DNA of 64,000 bases from DATBJJ01 sp963750915 (GTDB lineage Bacteria > Acidobacteriota > Vicinamibacteria > Vicinamibacterales > 2-12-FULL-66-21): assembly GCA_963750915.1 (NCBI GenBank), contig CAVVSF010000012.1, positions 1-64,000 on the forward strand. Direction: 5' to 3'. The notes under the pieces are model-generated. The model was given only the letters and a program-made list of their open reading frames with translations. It was not told the origin of the DNA and searched no databases. Of this stretch, positions 44,535-52,475 are shown piece by piece. Positions within the stretch are counted from its first letter, which is position 1. The number at the start of each line of letters is the position of its first letter. The translations under genes were made by a program, and so were the position numbers.

Positions 44535-47018
44535 ATGCCAGCACTCGGCAGTTTCATCCTCCTGGCCGCGTTCGTCACCTGTGCCTACGCGATCGCGGCC
44601 TCGGTAGCGGGAGCCCGCCGCCGCTCGACCCGCTGGGTTGAAAGCGGCATCGGCGCCTTCTATTTCTTCGCGGCGCTGATGCTGGTCGCATCGGCCGTCC
44701 TGATTCACGCCTTCGTCACGGGCGACTATTCAATCAAGTACGTCCAGCGCTACTCCGACTCGGCGCTGCCGCTCGCCTACAAGATCGCGTCGTACTGGGG
44801 CGGGCTCGACGGCTCGATCATGTTCTGGGTGACGCTGCTGGCGATCTTCGGCTCGCTGGCGATCAGCCTCAACCGCGAGCGCCACCGCGAGCTGATTCCC
44901 TACGTCGTGTCGATCATCGCCGCCACGGAGATGTTCTTCATCTTCCTGATGATCATCCACAAGAACCCGTTCTCGACGTTCTTGACGACGACGCCGGCGG
45001 ACGGCGCCGGGCTGACGCCGCTGCTCCAGAACTTCTACATGGCGATTCACCCGCCGTCGATGTACATCGGGTTCGTCGCGATGACGATTCCGTTTGCCTT
45101 CGGCCTCGCCGCGCTCATCACCGGGCACCTTGACGACGCCTGGATCCGCGCCGTGCGCCGCTGGACGATGCTGGGCTGGCTGTTTCTCTCGTTCGGCCTC
45201 ACGCTCGGCATGCTGTGGGCCTACGAGGAGCTCGGGTGGGGCGGCTACTGGATGTGGGACCCGGTCGAGAACGCCGGGCTCCTGCCGTGGTTCACGGCGA
45301 CCGCGTTCCTGCACTCGGTCCGTGTCCAGGAACACCGCGGCATGCTGCGCGTCTGGAACGTGACGCTCGTCATCACCACTTTCTTCCTGACGATCTTCGG
45401 CACCTTCATGACGCGGTCGGGCATCGTCCAGTCGGTGCACGCGTTCGGCGAGGATCGGGAACTGGCGTGGCTCTTCACCATCTTCATGGTGGCGATCCTG
45501 GTGTTCAGCTTCAGCTGGGTGATCTATCGGCTGCCGCTGCTGCGCGGTCGCAACGAGCTCGACTCCTGGATGTCGCGCGAGGCGGCATTCCTCGCCAACA
45601 ACTGGATCCTGCTGTTCTCGGCCTTCTTCGTCCTGTTCGCGACGATGTTCCCGACGCTCAGCGAGGCGGTGACCGGCCAGCGCCTTACCGTGGCCGGCCC
45701 GTTCTTCAACCGCTGGATGCTTCCCATCGGCCTGATGCTGTTGGCGCTGACCGGCATCGGTCCGTTGCTGGCGTGGCGCAAGTCGAGCACCGCCAATCTG
45801 GTCTACCAGCTGAAATGGCCGCTGCTCGCGTTCGTCGTGACCGCGGGCGCGCTCGTTGCGCTGGGTGTGCGGGTGTGGAGCTCCGGGCTGTGCTTCGCGC
45901 TGTGCGCGATGGTCCTGACGACGATCCTGCAGGAGTTCGTCCGCGGCGCCGAGGTCCGGCGCGCGGCGACCGGCACCGATCTCGTGACCGCGCTCATCGG
46001 CCTGGTCGGCCGTTCGAAGCGGCGCTATGGTGGCTACATCGTTCACGTCGGCGTGGTCCTCATCTTCCTCGGTTTCGCGGGCGAAGGCTTCAAGAAGGAA
46101 GGCCAGGCGCTGCTCAAGCCGGGCGCGGAGCTCGCGGTCGGCGACTTCGTCGTCCGGCACGACGCCCTGCGGGTCACGCAGGACGCGCAGAAGCAGATGA
46201 TCACCGGCCACGTGACGGTGCTGAAGGGGGGCCAGGCGATCGGAAGCCTCGAGCCCGCGCGCTGGTTCTGGGCCAAGCGGCAGGATGAACCGACGACCGA
46301 GGTCGCGATCCGAAGGGGCATCGCCGAGGATCTCTACATCGTGCTCGCCGATTACAACGCCGGGTCGCAGACGGCGACCTACACCGTCACCGTGAACCCG
46401 CTGGTGAACTGGATCTGGTTCGGGTTCGGCATCCTGGCGCTCGGCACGATCATCGCGCTGCTGCCGGACGGCGCCTACGCGTTTGCCGGCGCGAAGATGC
46501 CCGCCGGCGCCGCCGGCGCGACGACGTCGCTCCTGATCCTGACACTGCTGCTGCCGCACACCGCTCACGCCCAGCACGTCGACAACCCGAGCGACGTGCC
46601 CAACATCACCGTCGCGCGGTCACCGCTCGAGAAGGAATTGTGGGGCGAGATCATCTGCATGTGCGGCGGCTGCGGCCGCAAGCGCATCGGCGATTTCTGC
46701 TGCGCCAAGGCGGCGGGGATGCGCGCCGAGGTCGCCAAGCTGCTCGACGCCGGCAAGACCCGCGACGAGGTCTACCAGTATTTCATCGCGCAATACGGCA
46801 GCCAGGAACCGCTGGGCGCGCCGATCGACAAGGGCTTCAACCGCCTGGCGTGGCTGTTCCCGTATCTCGTCGGCGCTACGGGCGCGGTGGCGGTGGCGTT
46901 TGTCGCCCGGCGCTGGGCCGCCCGCCGTGAGACCGACGGTCCGGCCGCCGTGACCCCTGCCGCCGAGGACCCGGCGATGCGCTCGAGGCTGGACGATGAG
47001 CTCCGCGACCTCGACTAG
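44535..47018 (+). CDS. ccmF: CcmF - CcmH fusion, haem lyase of System I cytochrome c maturation
   Basis: An 827-residue protein. Residues 1 to ~680 are CcmF: about fourteen membrane helices, the haem-handling WWD motif WGGYWMWDPVENAGLLPWF, conserved periplasmic histidines (HPPSMYIGF; HSVRVQEHRG) and a periplasmic domain near the end. After a linker with a hydrophobic segment (LLILTLLLPHTAHAQ), residues ~690-800 are CcmH-like: EKELWGEIICMCGGC with Cys708/710/713, then FCC (720-721), AAGMRAEVAKLLDAGKTRDEVYQYFIAQYGSQEPLGAP and a final helix. CcmF and CcmH are normally separate and bind each other; here they are one chain. The classical LRCxxC is altered to CMCGGC. Confidence 0.93.
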   Translation: MPALGSFILLAAFVTCAYAIAASVAGARRRSTRWVESGIGAFYFFAALMLVASAVLIHAFVTGDYSIKYVQRYSDSALPLAYKIASYWGGLDGSIMFWVTLLAIFGSLAISLNRERHRELIPYVVSIIAATEMFFIFLMIIHKNPFSTFLTTTPADGAGLTPLLQNFYMAIHPPSMYIGFVAMTIPFAFGLAALITGHLDDAWIRAVRRWTMLGWLFLSFGLTLGMLWAYEELGWGGYWMWDPVENAGLLPWFTATAFLHSVRVQEHRGMLRVWNVTLVITTFFLTIFGTFMTRSGIVQSVHAFGEDRELAWLFTIFMVAILVFSFSWVIYRLPLLRGRNELDSWMSREAAFLANNWILLFSAFFVLFATMFPTLSEAVTGQRLTVAGPFFNRWMLPIGLMLLALTGIGPLLAWRKSSTANLVYQLKWPLLAFVVTAGALVALGVRVWSSGLCFALCAMVLTTILQEFVRGAEVRRAATGTDLVTALIGLVGRSKRRYGGYIVHVGVVLIFLGFAGEGFKKEGQALLKPGAELAVGDFVVRHDALRVTQDAQKQMITGHVTVLKGGQAIGSLEPARWFWAKRQDEPTTEVAIRRGIAEDLYIVLADYNAGSQTATYTVTVNPLVNWIWFGFGILALGTIIALLPDGAYAFAGAKMPAGAAGATTSLLILTLLLPHTAHAQHVDNPSDVPNITVARSPLEKELWGEIICMCGGCGRKRIGDFCCAKAAGMRAEVAKLLDAGKTRDEVYQYFIAQYGSQEPLGAPIDKGFNRLAWLFPYLVGATGAVAVAFVARRWAARRETDGPAAVTPAAEDPAMRSRLDDELRDLD

Positions 47019-47661
47019 CGGCGTCGACGCCGCGCCAGCGGTCAAGGCCGACGCCGATCGAAACAGCTTCCGCGCCTCGCACTTTTTCGTGATGGCATCG
47101 CTCATCGCCGCCACGGGCGCGGTCGTCGTCGCGCGCCAGTCGACGCCCGAGCACCTGATCCTGATCAGCCTGACGATCGCGAGCGCCGGTCTGGCGGCCG
47201 CCGGCTTCTATCGCACTTTGTCGCCGCTCGTCGGTGCCGAGTCGTCGACTGGAGAGCAGCCGATCTCCGAGCGCGAGCGCGCGGTGATCGAGCGCGAGAA
47301 GACGCTGGTGCTGCGGTCGCTGAAGGATCTCGAGTTCGATCGCTCGATGGGCAAGGTGTCGCAGGCCGACAGCGACGAAATGGCGGCGCGGCTGCGGGGC
47401 CGGGCGTTGTCGCTGATGAAGCAGCTCGACGAGGACGGCAGCGGCTACCGGTCGATCATCGAGCGTGAGCTGAGCGCCCGGCTGGCGGCGCGCGGTGGCG
47501 CTCGCGCCGAGCCGAAGCCGGCGGCGGCCGACGCGGCCCCGGTGCCTGAGGTCGAGCCCGGCCTGTGCGCCTGCGGCACCGCCAACGATCCCGACGCGCG
47601 TTTCTGCAAGCAGTGCGGCACCCGGCTGACCGGCACCGCCGCGGACGCGAGCGGCGCGTGA
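46996..47661 (+). CDS. CcmI-like membrane protein with C-terminal zinc ribbon
   Basis: ATG 46996 overlaps the end of the ccmF-ccmH gene. The 221-residue protein has two membrane helices (~28-62), a coiled region (SERERAVIEREKTLVLRSLKDLEFDRSMGKVSQADSDEMAARLRGRALSLMKQLDE) that closely follows the cytoplasmic pattern of CcmI-type proteins, and a zinc ribbon at the end (CACGTANDPDARFCKQCG). CcmI helps present apocytochrome c to the CcmF/H lyase. Since canonical CcmH is fused to CcmF here, this protein may fill the CcmI role. The zinc ribbon is not part of classical CcmI. Confidence 0.75.
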   Translation: MSSATSTSGVDAAPAVKADADRNSFRASHFFVMASLIAATGAVVVARQSTPEHLILISLTIASAGLAAAGFYRTLSPLVGAESSTGEQPISERERAVIEREKTLVLRSLKDLEFDRSMGKVSQADSDEMAARLRGRALSLMKQLDEDGSGYRSIIERELSARLAARGGARAEPKPAAADAAPVPEVEPGLCACGTANDPDARFCKQCGTRLTGTAADASGA

Positions 47662-48878
47662 TGCTCATGCGGGTCAGCCGACTTGCCGTCGCGACGCTCT
47701 TCCTGGCGCTGTTTTCGACTGTCCTCGTTGCTCCCCTGAACGCCCAGCAGATGCCCGATCCGAAAGAGATCGCCGGCATCCCGTTGCCGGTCGGCGACGT
47801 GCCGAGCGGCACGGTCGTGGTCCGCGTGATTCGCGGATCGCTGTCGAACAACATCGCCGATCAGGCGGTGCAATTGACCGTCGGCGGTGCGCCGCACACC
47901 GCCACCACCGACGCGACCGGCCGCGCCCAGTTCTCAAACCTGCGGCCAGGCAGTCCGGTCAAGGCGTCGGCGACGGTGGGCGACGAGCGGCTCGAGTCGC
48001 AGGAGTTCCCGGTGCCTGCCAACGGCGGGGTGCGTGTCCTGCTCGTCGCCACCGATCCGAACGCGGTCGCGCGGCGCGACGAGGATCAGCGGCTCGCCGC
48101 CGGTCCGGCGCAGCCGGGGAGCGTCGTCTTAGGCGACGAGTCCCGATTCGTCTTCGAGTTCGGGGACGGCAGCATCTCGGTGTTCAACATCCTCCAGGTG
48201 CTGAACACGGCGCGGACCCCGGTCGAGCTGTCCGGACCCCTGATCTTCGAGCTGCCGACCGGCGCGACCGGCGCCTCCGTCCTTCAGGGGTCGTCGAAGC
48301 AGGCGACCGCGGTCAACGGCCGTATCGTCGTTGCCGGGCCGTTCGCGCCAGGGCCGACGCTTGTCCAGTTTGGCTACTCGATGCCGTACTCGAGCGCGAC
48401 GTTGTCGTTCGATCAGTCGATGCCGGCGCCGCTCGGACGGGTCATCGTCCTGGCCCAGAAGAGCGGCGAGATGCGGTTGTCGTCGCCGCAGATGACCGAG
48501 CAGCGGGACATGACGGCCGAGGGCAACGCCTACATTGTCGGCCAGGGGCCGGCCGTGCCCGCCGGCAGCCCGATCTCGTTCCAGTTCTCGGGGCTGCCGC
48601 ACGAGCCGCGGTGGCCGCGGTTCACGGCGCTGGCGCTCGCCGTCCTGATCCTCGGCGCCGGGGCGTGGGCGGCCTGGCGGCCGGCGCGGGCGTCGGCGAA
48701 GGACGGCGCGATGAGCCGCCTCGAAGCGCGGCGGGCGCAGCTCTTCGCCGAGCTGACGACGATCGAACAGCAGCACCGCGACGGTCAGATCGACGCCGCC
48801 CGCTACGCCCGGCGCCGCGCCGAGCTGGTGAGCGCGCTCGAGCGCATCTACGCTGAGCTCGATCGCCAGGCGGCGTGA
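47661..48878 (+). CDS. Exported protein with carboxypeptidase-like domain, membrane helix and coiled C-terminus
   Basis: ATG 47661 overlaps the previous stop. The 405-residue protein has a signal peptide (RLAVATLFLALFSTVLVAPLNAQQ), a beta-rich periplasmic domain (GTVVVRVIRGSLSNNIADQAVQLTVGGAPHTATTDATGRAQFSNLRPG), a second beta region (~150-330), one transmembrane helix (FTALALAVLILGAGAWAAW) and a cytoplasmic helix pair (RLEARRAQLFAELTTIEQQHRDGQIDAARYARRRAELVSALERIYAELD) with the same heptad-like pattern as the preceding CcmI-like protein. It sits between the ccmF and ccmA genes, so a part in cytochrome c assembly is likely. Not recognised as a named Ccm subunit. Confidence 0.75.
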   Translation: MLMRVSRLAVATLFLALFSTVLVAPLNAQQMPDPKEIAGIPLPVGDVPSGTVVVRVIRGSLSNNIADQAVQLTVGGAPHTATTDATGRAQFSNLRPGSPVKASATVGDERLESQEFPVPANGGVRVLLVATDPNAVARRDEDQRLAAGPAQPGSVVLGDESRFVFEFGDGSISVFNILQVLNTARTPVELSGPLIFELPTGATGASVLQGSSKQATAVNGRIVVAGPFAPGPTLVQFGYSMPYSSATLSFDQSMPAPLGRVIVLAQKSGEMRLSSPQMTEQRDMTAEGNAYIVGQGPAVPAGSPISFQFSGLPHEPRWPRFTALALAVLILGAGAWAAWRPARASAKDGAMSRLEARRAQLFAELTTIEQQHRDGQIDAARYARRRAELVSALERIYAELDRQAA

Positions 48879-48916
48879 CGCCGGGCATGCGCTCCCTGCC
48901 GCGATCGCGCTGATTC

Positions 48917-49603
48917 ATGGATTTCACCTCGCTCAGCTTCGCTGACCTGTCGCGCGCGTTCGGCCGGCGCCGCGCCCTCAACCGCGTCTCGCTGCGCTGT
49001 GAGGCGGGGGAGATCGTGGCGCTGCTCGGGCCGAATGGCGCCGGCAAGTCGACGCTGCTGTCGATCGCAGCGACGCTGCTCGAGCCCTCGAGCGGCAAGG
49101 TGCTCTACGGCGAGCGTCCGTTCGATTCGGCCGTTCGCGGCCGGATCGGCCTGCTGGCGCACGACCTCTTCCTCTATCCCGAGCTGACGGCGGCCGAGAA
49201 CCTGCTGTTCTTCGCCCGCCTCCACGGCCTCGAGTCGCCGCCGGCGCTGGTCGACGCGGCGCTCGAGCGGGCCCGCCTGGCCGACCGTCCGAACGACCCG
49301 GTCAGCGGTTTCTCCCGCGGCATGCGCCAGCGTCTGTCGCTCGAGCGCGCGCTGCTGCATCGTCCCCGGCTCGTGCTCCTCGACGAACCATTCACCGGCC
49401 TCGACGACGCCTCGACGTCGGCGCTCGTGTCGCGGCTGCAGACGCTGCGATCCGAGGGGGCGATCGTCCTCGTGGCGACGCACGATCTCGAAGTCATCGA
49501 GGCGCTCGGCGCGCGCGCCGTCATGCTGCGGGGCGGCAGCCTGGCGCCGCTCGCGGCCGGTCCCGGCAGCCTGCGCGAGCGGTTCCGCCGCGCCTCAGCC
49601 TGA
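48917..49603 (+). CDS. ccmA: Haem exporter ATP-binding protein CcmA
   Basis: A 228-residue ABC ATPase with Walker A GPNGAGKST, Q-loop region LLAHDLFLYPELTAAENLLFFARLHGL, signature FSRGMRQRLSLERALLHRP (S-R-G-M in place of LSGGQ, usual in CcmA), Walker B LVLLDEPFTGLD and H-loop VATHD. It powers the CcmB/C complex that loads haem onto CcmE and later frees holo-CcmE. It precedes ccmB by 7 bases. Short length and lack of a C-terminal domain agree with CcmA. Confidence 0.9.
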   Translation: MDFTSLSFADLSRAFGRRRALNRVSLRCEAGEIVALLGPNGAGKSTLLSIAATLLEPSSGKVLYGERPFDSAVRGRIGLLAHDLFLYPELTAAENLLFFARLHGLESPPALVDAALERARLADRPNDPVSGFSRGMRQRLSLERALLHRPRLVLLDEPFTGLDDASTSALVSRLQTLRSEGAIVLVATHDLEVIEALGARAVMLRGGSLAPLAAGPGSLRERFRRASA

Positions 49604-49610
49604 GCGCCGA

Positions 49611-50291
49611 ATGTCGTTCCTGTCGACCGCGTGGCTCGTCGCTCGCAAGGACCTGCTGGTCGAATTCCGCAGCCGCGAGATCGTCTACACGACGCTGCTC
49701 TTTGCCGCGTCGGTGCTGCTCGTGTTCTCGTTCGGATTCGTCCGCGACGGCCGTGTGGTCGAGGATGCCGCGGCCGGCATCCTGTGGGTCGCGATCGCGT
49801 TCTCCGCGACGCTGGCGCTCGGCCGGGCCTTCGAGCGCGAGCGACAGAACGAGACGATGCGGGCGCTGCTGATGTCGCCGGCGCCGCGGCCGGCGGTTTA
49901 CGTCGGCAAGCTGTTCGGCATCCTGACGCTGCTGGCCGCGGTCGAGGTGATCGTCGTGCCGATGGCGGGGCTGATGTTCCAGGCGCCGCTGCTTCGCCAC
50001 CCGTTCCTGCTGCTGGCGTTTATCGCGGCCGGCACCATCGGCTTTGCCGCCGTCGGCACGTTGTTCGCCGCGATGCTGCTGCGAACCCGCAGCCGGGATG
50101 TGCTGTTGCCGGTACTCTTGTATCCGATGACCGTGCCGGTCATGATTGCTGGCGTCCGCGGTACCGCCGCCATCTTTCAAGCTGACGTCGACCTGCCGAT
50201 GGCGCGCCTGTGGCTGTCGATGCTGGTGTTCTTCGACGCTATTTTCATCACCCTGGCGCTGTGGACGTTCGAGGCGGTGATGACAGAATAG
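49611..50291 (+). CDS. ccmB: Haem exporter membrane subunit CcmB
   Basis: A 226-residue membrane protein with six hydrophobic helices and the CcmB pattern: TAWLVARKDLLVEFRSREIVYTTLLFAASVLLVFSFGF, GILWVAIAFSATLALGRAFERERQNETMRALLMSPAPRPAVYVGKLFG, AAMLLRTRSRDVLLPVLLYPMTVPVMIAGVRGTAAIF. It forms the transmembrane part of the CcmABCD complex. It is followed by a 101-bp gap full of inverted repeats before ccmC. Confidence 0.93.
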   Translation: MSFLSTAWLVARKDLLVEFRSREIVYTTLLFAASVLLVFSFGFVRDGRVVEDAAAGILWVAIAFSATLALGRAFERERQNETMRALLMSPAPRPAVYVGKLFGILTLLAAVEVIVVPMAGLMFQAPLLRHPFLLLAFIAAGTIGFAAVGTLFAAMLLRTRSRDVLLPVLLYPMTVPVMIAGVRGTAAIFQADVDLPMARLWLSMLVFFDAIFITLALWTFEAVMTE

Positions 50292-50294
50292 GGC

Positions 50295-50380
50295 CAAGGT
50301 CGAAGTTCGAAGGTCGAAGTTCGAAGTAACTTCGAAGTTCGGAACCAACTTCGAACTTCGACCTTCGAACTTCGAACCTG
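50295..50380. repeat. Tandem and inverted GTCGAAGTTCGAA repeats between ccmB and ccmC
   Basis: AGGTCGAAGTTCGA units (twice, 50297-50325) are followed by the complementary ACTTCGAACTTCGACCTTCG units (50329-50379). The two halves can form an extended hairpin of about 30 base pairs inside the ccm operon, and TTCGAA is itself palindromic. Confidence 0.8.
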
Positions 50381-50392
50381 ACAAGAGTCAAC

Positions 50393-51046
50393 ATGCCCCT
50401 CATCCCACTCCTCACAGTCGTGCTCGCCGTGATGTTCGTCGTTGCGCCGGTGCTCATCGTCGGCGCGCCTTATGAGTCGACGATGGGGCTGGTGCAGAAG
50501 ATCTTCTACTTCCACTTTCCGTCGTGGATGGCGATGTTCCTGGCCGTGTTCGTCGCCGGCGGCGCCAGCGTCACGTTCCTGGTGACGCGGAGCCGGCGCG
50601 CCGATGCGCTGGCCGTCGCGGCGGCGGAGCTCGCCGTAGTCTTCGGCGCGATTGGATTGATCACCGGGCCGCTGTGGGGCATCAAGGCGTGGGGCGTGTG
50701 GTGGGTCTGGGATCCGCGCGGGACTTCCGCGTTCGTCCTGTGGCTGATCTTCTGGGCCTACCTGTTGCTGCGGCGGTTTGGCGGCCCCGGCTCCGAACGG
50801 CTGGCGGCGGCGGTTGCGCTGTTCGGCATGGTCAACGTGCCGTTCGTGTACTGGTCGGTGAACCTGTGGCGCACGCTGCATCCCAAGACGACCGTCGTCT
50901 CGAGCCTCCCGGTCACGATGGGGTTTCCCTTGTGGTTCAGCGTCGCGGCGTTCCTCGGCCTGGCGTGGGCGCTGCTGGCACTGCGGACGCGGCTCGAGTT
51001 TCGCCGCTACGAGCTCGATGCGCTGCACCTGTCGCTCGAGGATTGA
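50393..51046 (+). CDS. ccmC: Haem transporter CcmC
   Basis: A 217-residue protein with six membrane helices and the CcmC core: FYFHFPSWMAMFLAVFVAG (first haem-ligand His), WGIKAWGVWWVWDPRGTSAFVLWLIFWAYLLLRRFG, the tryptophan-rich WWD motif, and VYWSVNLWRTLHPKTTV with the second His. It binds haem at the membrane surface and hands it to CcmE. The first helix is preceded by a charged start. A CcmD-like gene follows at 51097. Confidence 0.95.
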   Translation: MPLIPLLTVVLAVMFVVAPVLIVGAPYESTMGLVQKIFYFHFPSWMAMFLAVFVAGGASVTFLVTRSRRADALAVAAAELAVVFGAIGLITGPLWGIKAWGVWWVWDPRGTSAFVLWLIFWAYLLLRRFGGPGSERLAAAVALFGMVNVPFVYWSVNLWRTLHPKTTVVSSLPVTMGFPLWFSVAAFLGLAWALLALRTRLEFRRYELDALHLSLED

Positions 51047-51096
51047 GCTGGCGCCGCCACAGCACGCGCTGGTTTTGAGGAAATGGTTCAGACACT

Positions 51097-51411
51097 ATGC
51101 CGCAACATCGCCTGCCCGTCCTGAAGATCCTGTCGGCGCTGCTCGTCTCCGGCCTGTGCGTCGCGACCAACGTCATCGTCGCCCTGGCCCAGCCCCCGGC
51201 GACGGGGGCGGCGCAGGACGGATTCGTCCCGATCGATCAGTTGAAGCCGCGCGAGGAACTGCCGGCGGCGCCGCTCGTGTTGGCGGCCTATGCCGTGGCG
51301 TGGCTGGTGGTGTTCGCCTACGTCTGGTCGCTGTGGAAGCGGCTGCAGAAAGTCGAAGGCGAGATCGCCGACGTCGCCCGCCGCGTCGGCAGCGAGGGGC
51401 CGCGCCGGTGA
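51097..51411 (+). CDS. CcmD-family small membrane protein
   Basis: A 104-residue protein: an N-terminal hydrophobic helix resembling a signal peptide (ILSALLVSGLCVATNVIVALAQ), a periplasmic linker (FVPIDQLKPREELPAAPLV) and a transmembrane helix with the CcmD-type boundary LAAYAVAWLVVFAYVWSLWKRLQKVEGEI. CcmD stabilises the CcmABC-CcmE complex. It is longer than the ~60-residue CcmD of Proteobacteria because of the additional export-like N-terminus. Stop overlaps the next small gene (GTGA). Confidence 0.75.
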   Translation: MPQHRLPVLKILSALLVSGLCVATNVIVALAQPPATGAAQDGFVPIDQLKPREELPAAPLVLAAYAVAWLVVFAYVWSLWKRLQKVEGEIADVARRVGSEGPRR

Positions 51412-51563
51412 ACTTCGGCAACATGACGGCGGCGCACTTCATCTTCATCCCCGCCGTCCTGCTGGTCGGAATCGTCATCGGCTGGGTGCTCGGCTCGCGG
51501 GCGGCGGCCGATGCCTACGCCATGGAACTGAGGCGCCGCGAGGAACGCGCCAGGAAGTCCTGA
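51408..51563 (+). CDS. 51-residue single-helix membrane protein
   Basis: GTG 51408 overlaps the CcmD-like gene stop. The product is MNFGNMTAAHFIFIPAVLLV followed by GIVIGWVLGSRAAADAYAMELRRREERARKS: one transmembrane helix and a charged cytoplasmic tail. An ATG at 51423 is a possible later start. The four-base overlap with a ccm gene and the sensible topology support it as the last gene of the operon. Function unknown. Confidence 0.6.
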   Translation: MNFGNMTAAHFIFIPAVLLVGIVIGWVLGSRAAADAYAMELRRREERARKS

Positions 51564-51570
51564 AGGCTAG

Positions 51571-51704
51571 TCACAACGATCACGAAGGCCACGATGGGCA
51601 CGACGTCAACTGGCTGGAATTTGGTAACCCTAATCCGGTCGTCGTGGGCTTCGTGCTGGTTGTGGTCGTTGTGTCCTGGCGTCGCCCGTGGACGTCACAA
51701 CGAC
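51571..51704. repeat. Degenerate inverted repeat after the ccm operon
   Basis: TCACAACGATCACGAAGGCC and CACGATGGGCACGACG (51571-51605) are mirrored by CGTCGTGGGC, TTCGTGCTGG and TTGTGGTCGTTGTG (51638-51673). A last CACAACGAC copy ends at 51704. Located between the ccm operon and the convergent phosphoesterase gene; it may act as a two-way terminator. Confidence 0.65.
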
Positions 51705-52444
51705 TACCGCCCCACGGCCAGGCGGTTGGCGAGGCTGGCCGGCAGGCCGGCGGCGAGGATCCGGCGCTGCGCCGCGTCGACCGCGTACTCCACCCTGTAG
51801 AGCACCACCGACTTTCCCTCGTTATCGTAGATGCCGTAGCCGGCCCGCGGATCGCCGTCACGAGGCTGTCCGACCGAGCCGACGTTGATGAGGTGCCGGG
51901 CCGACGGCTTCAGGTCGACCGTCGACGGGGCGTCTCCCTGCGGAATGTAGCCGTCGAACGTCTCGTTCTGGTAGTGGAAGACGACCGGCAGGTGCGTGTG
52001 CGCGAACAGGCAGACCGGCCGCGTGCTCGCGGCCAGGGCCTGCAGGGCGTCGTCGGCGTCGAAGATGTAGTGATCCTCGTCGAACGGCGAGCCATGACAG
52101 ATCTCGACGTCCTGGTCGATGGCCTCCGGGCCGGCGGGCAGTTCGCGCAGGTACTGGCGGTTTCCTGGCGTCAGCGTCTCGAGCGTCCAGAGCGCGGCGA
52201 CGCGCGCCACCTGGTTGAAGTTGCTGCCGTCCTCGATACCGCACGCCGCCTTGTCGTGATTGCCGCGGATCGTGGCGACCGGGTTCAGCGCCTGGACGCG
52301 GTCGATGACCTCGTTCGGCGCCGCGCCGTAGCCGACGAGGTCGCCGAGGACGAGGACCTGATCCCAGGCGCCGGCGCTCGCCTCGAGCACTGTCTCGAGC
52401 GCCTCGATGTTGGCGTGAATGTCCGCGATGATCAGATAGCGCAA
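51704..52444 (-). CDS. Metallophosphoesterase, YfcE/DUF2437-like
   Basis: A TTG at 52444 starts LRYLIIADIHANIEALETVLE, the normal beginning of this family (no ATG or GTG is available in frame nearby). The 246-residue enzyme carries the dinuclear metal site: D-x-H (IADIH), GD (VLVLGDLVGYGAAPNEVIDRV), GNHD (ATIRGNHDKAACG), H (EICHGSP), and GHTH-like AHTHLP, then VGSVGQPRDGDPRAGYGIYD. It is probably a cyclic-nucleotide or general phosphodiesterase. Substrate unknown. Confidence 0.9.
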   Translation of the reverse strand: MRYLIIADIHANIEALETVLEASAGAWDQVLVLGDLVGYGAAPNEVIDRVQALNPVATIRGNHDKAACGIEDGSNFNQVARVAALWTLETLTPGNRQYLRELPAGPEAIDQDVEICHGSPFDEDHYIFDADDALQALAASTRPVCLFAHTHLPVVFHYQNETFDGYIPQGDAPSTVDLKPSARHLINVGSVGQPRDGDPRAGYGIYDNEGKSVVLYRVEYAVDAAQRRILAAGLPASLANRLAVGR

Positions 52445-52475
52445 ACCGTGGGGTGCTCCGTCTTCGGCCCGGCGG

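Noticed and set aside
44730..46577. 615-residue minus-strand open frame
   Set aside because: Antisense to ccmF; rich in R, Q, D, H without any fold signature.
51571..51860. Protein-coding reading through the repeat after the ccm operon (SHNDHEGHDGH)
   Set aside because: The His/Asp/Gly pattern comes from the degenerate repeat and is followed by antisense of the phosphoesterase gene.
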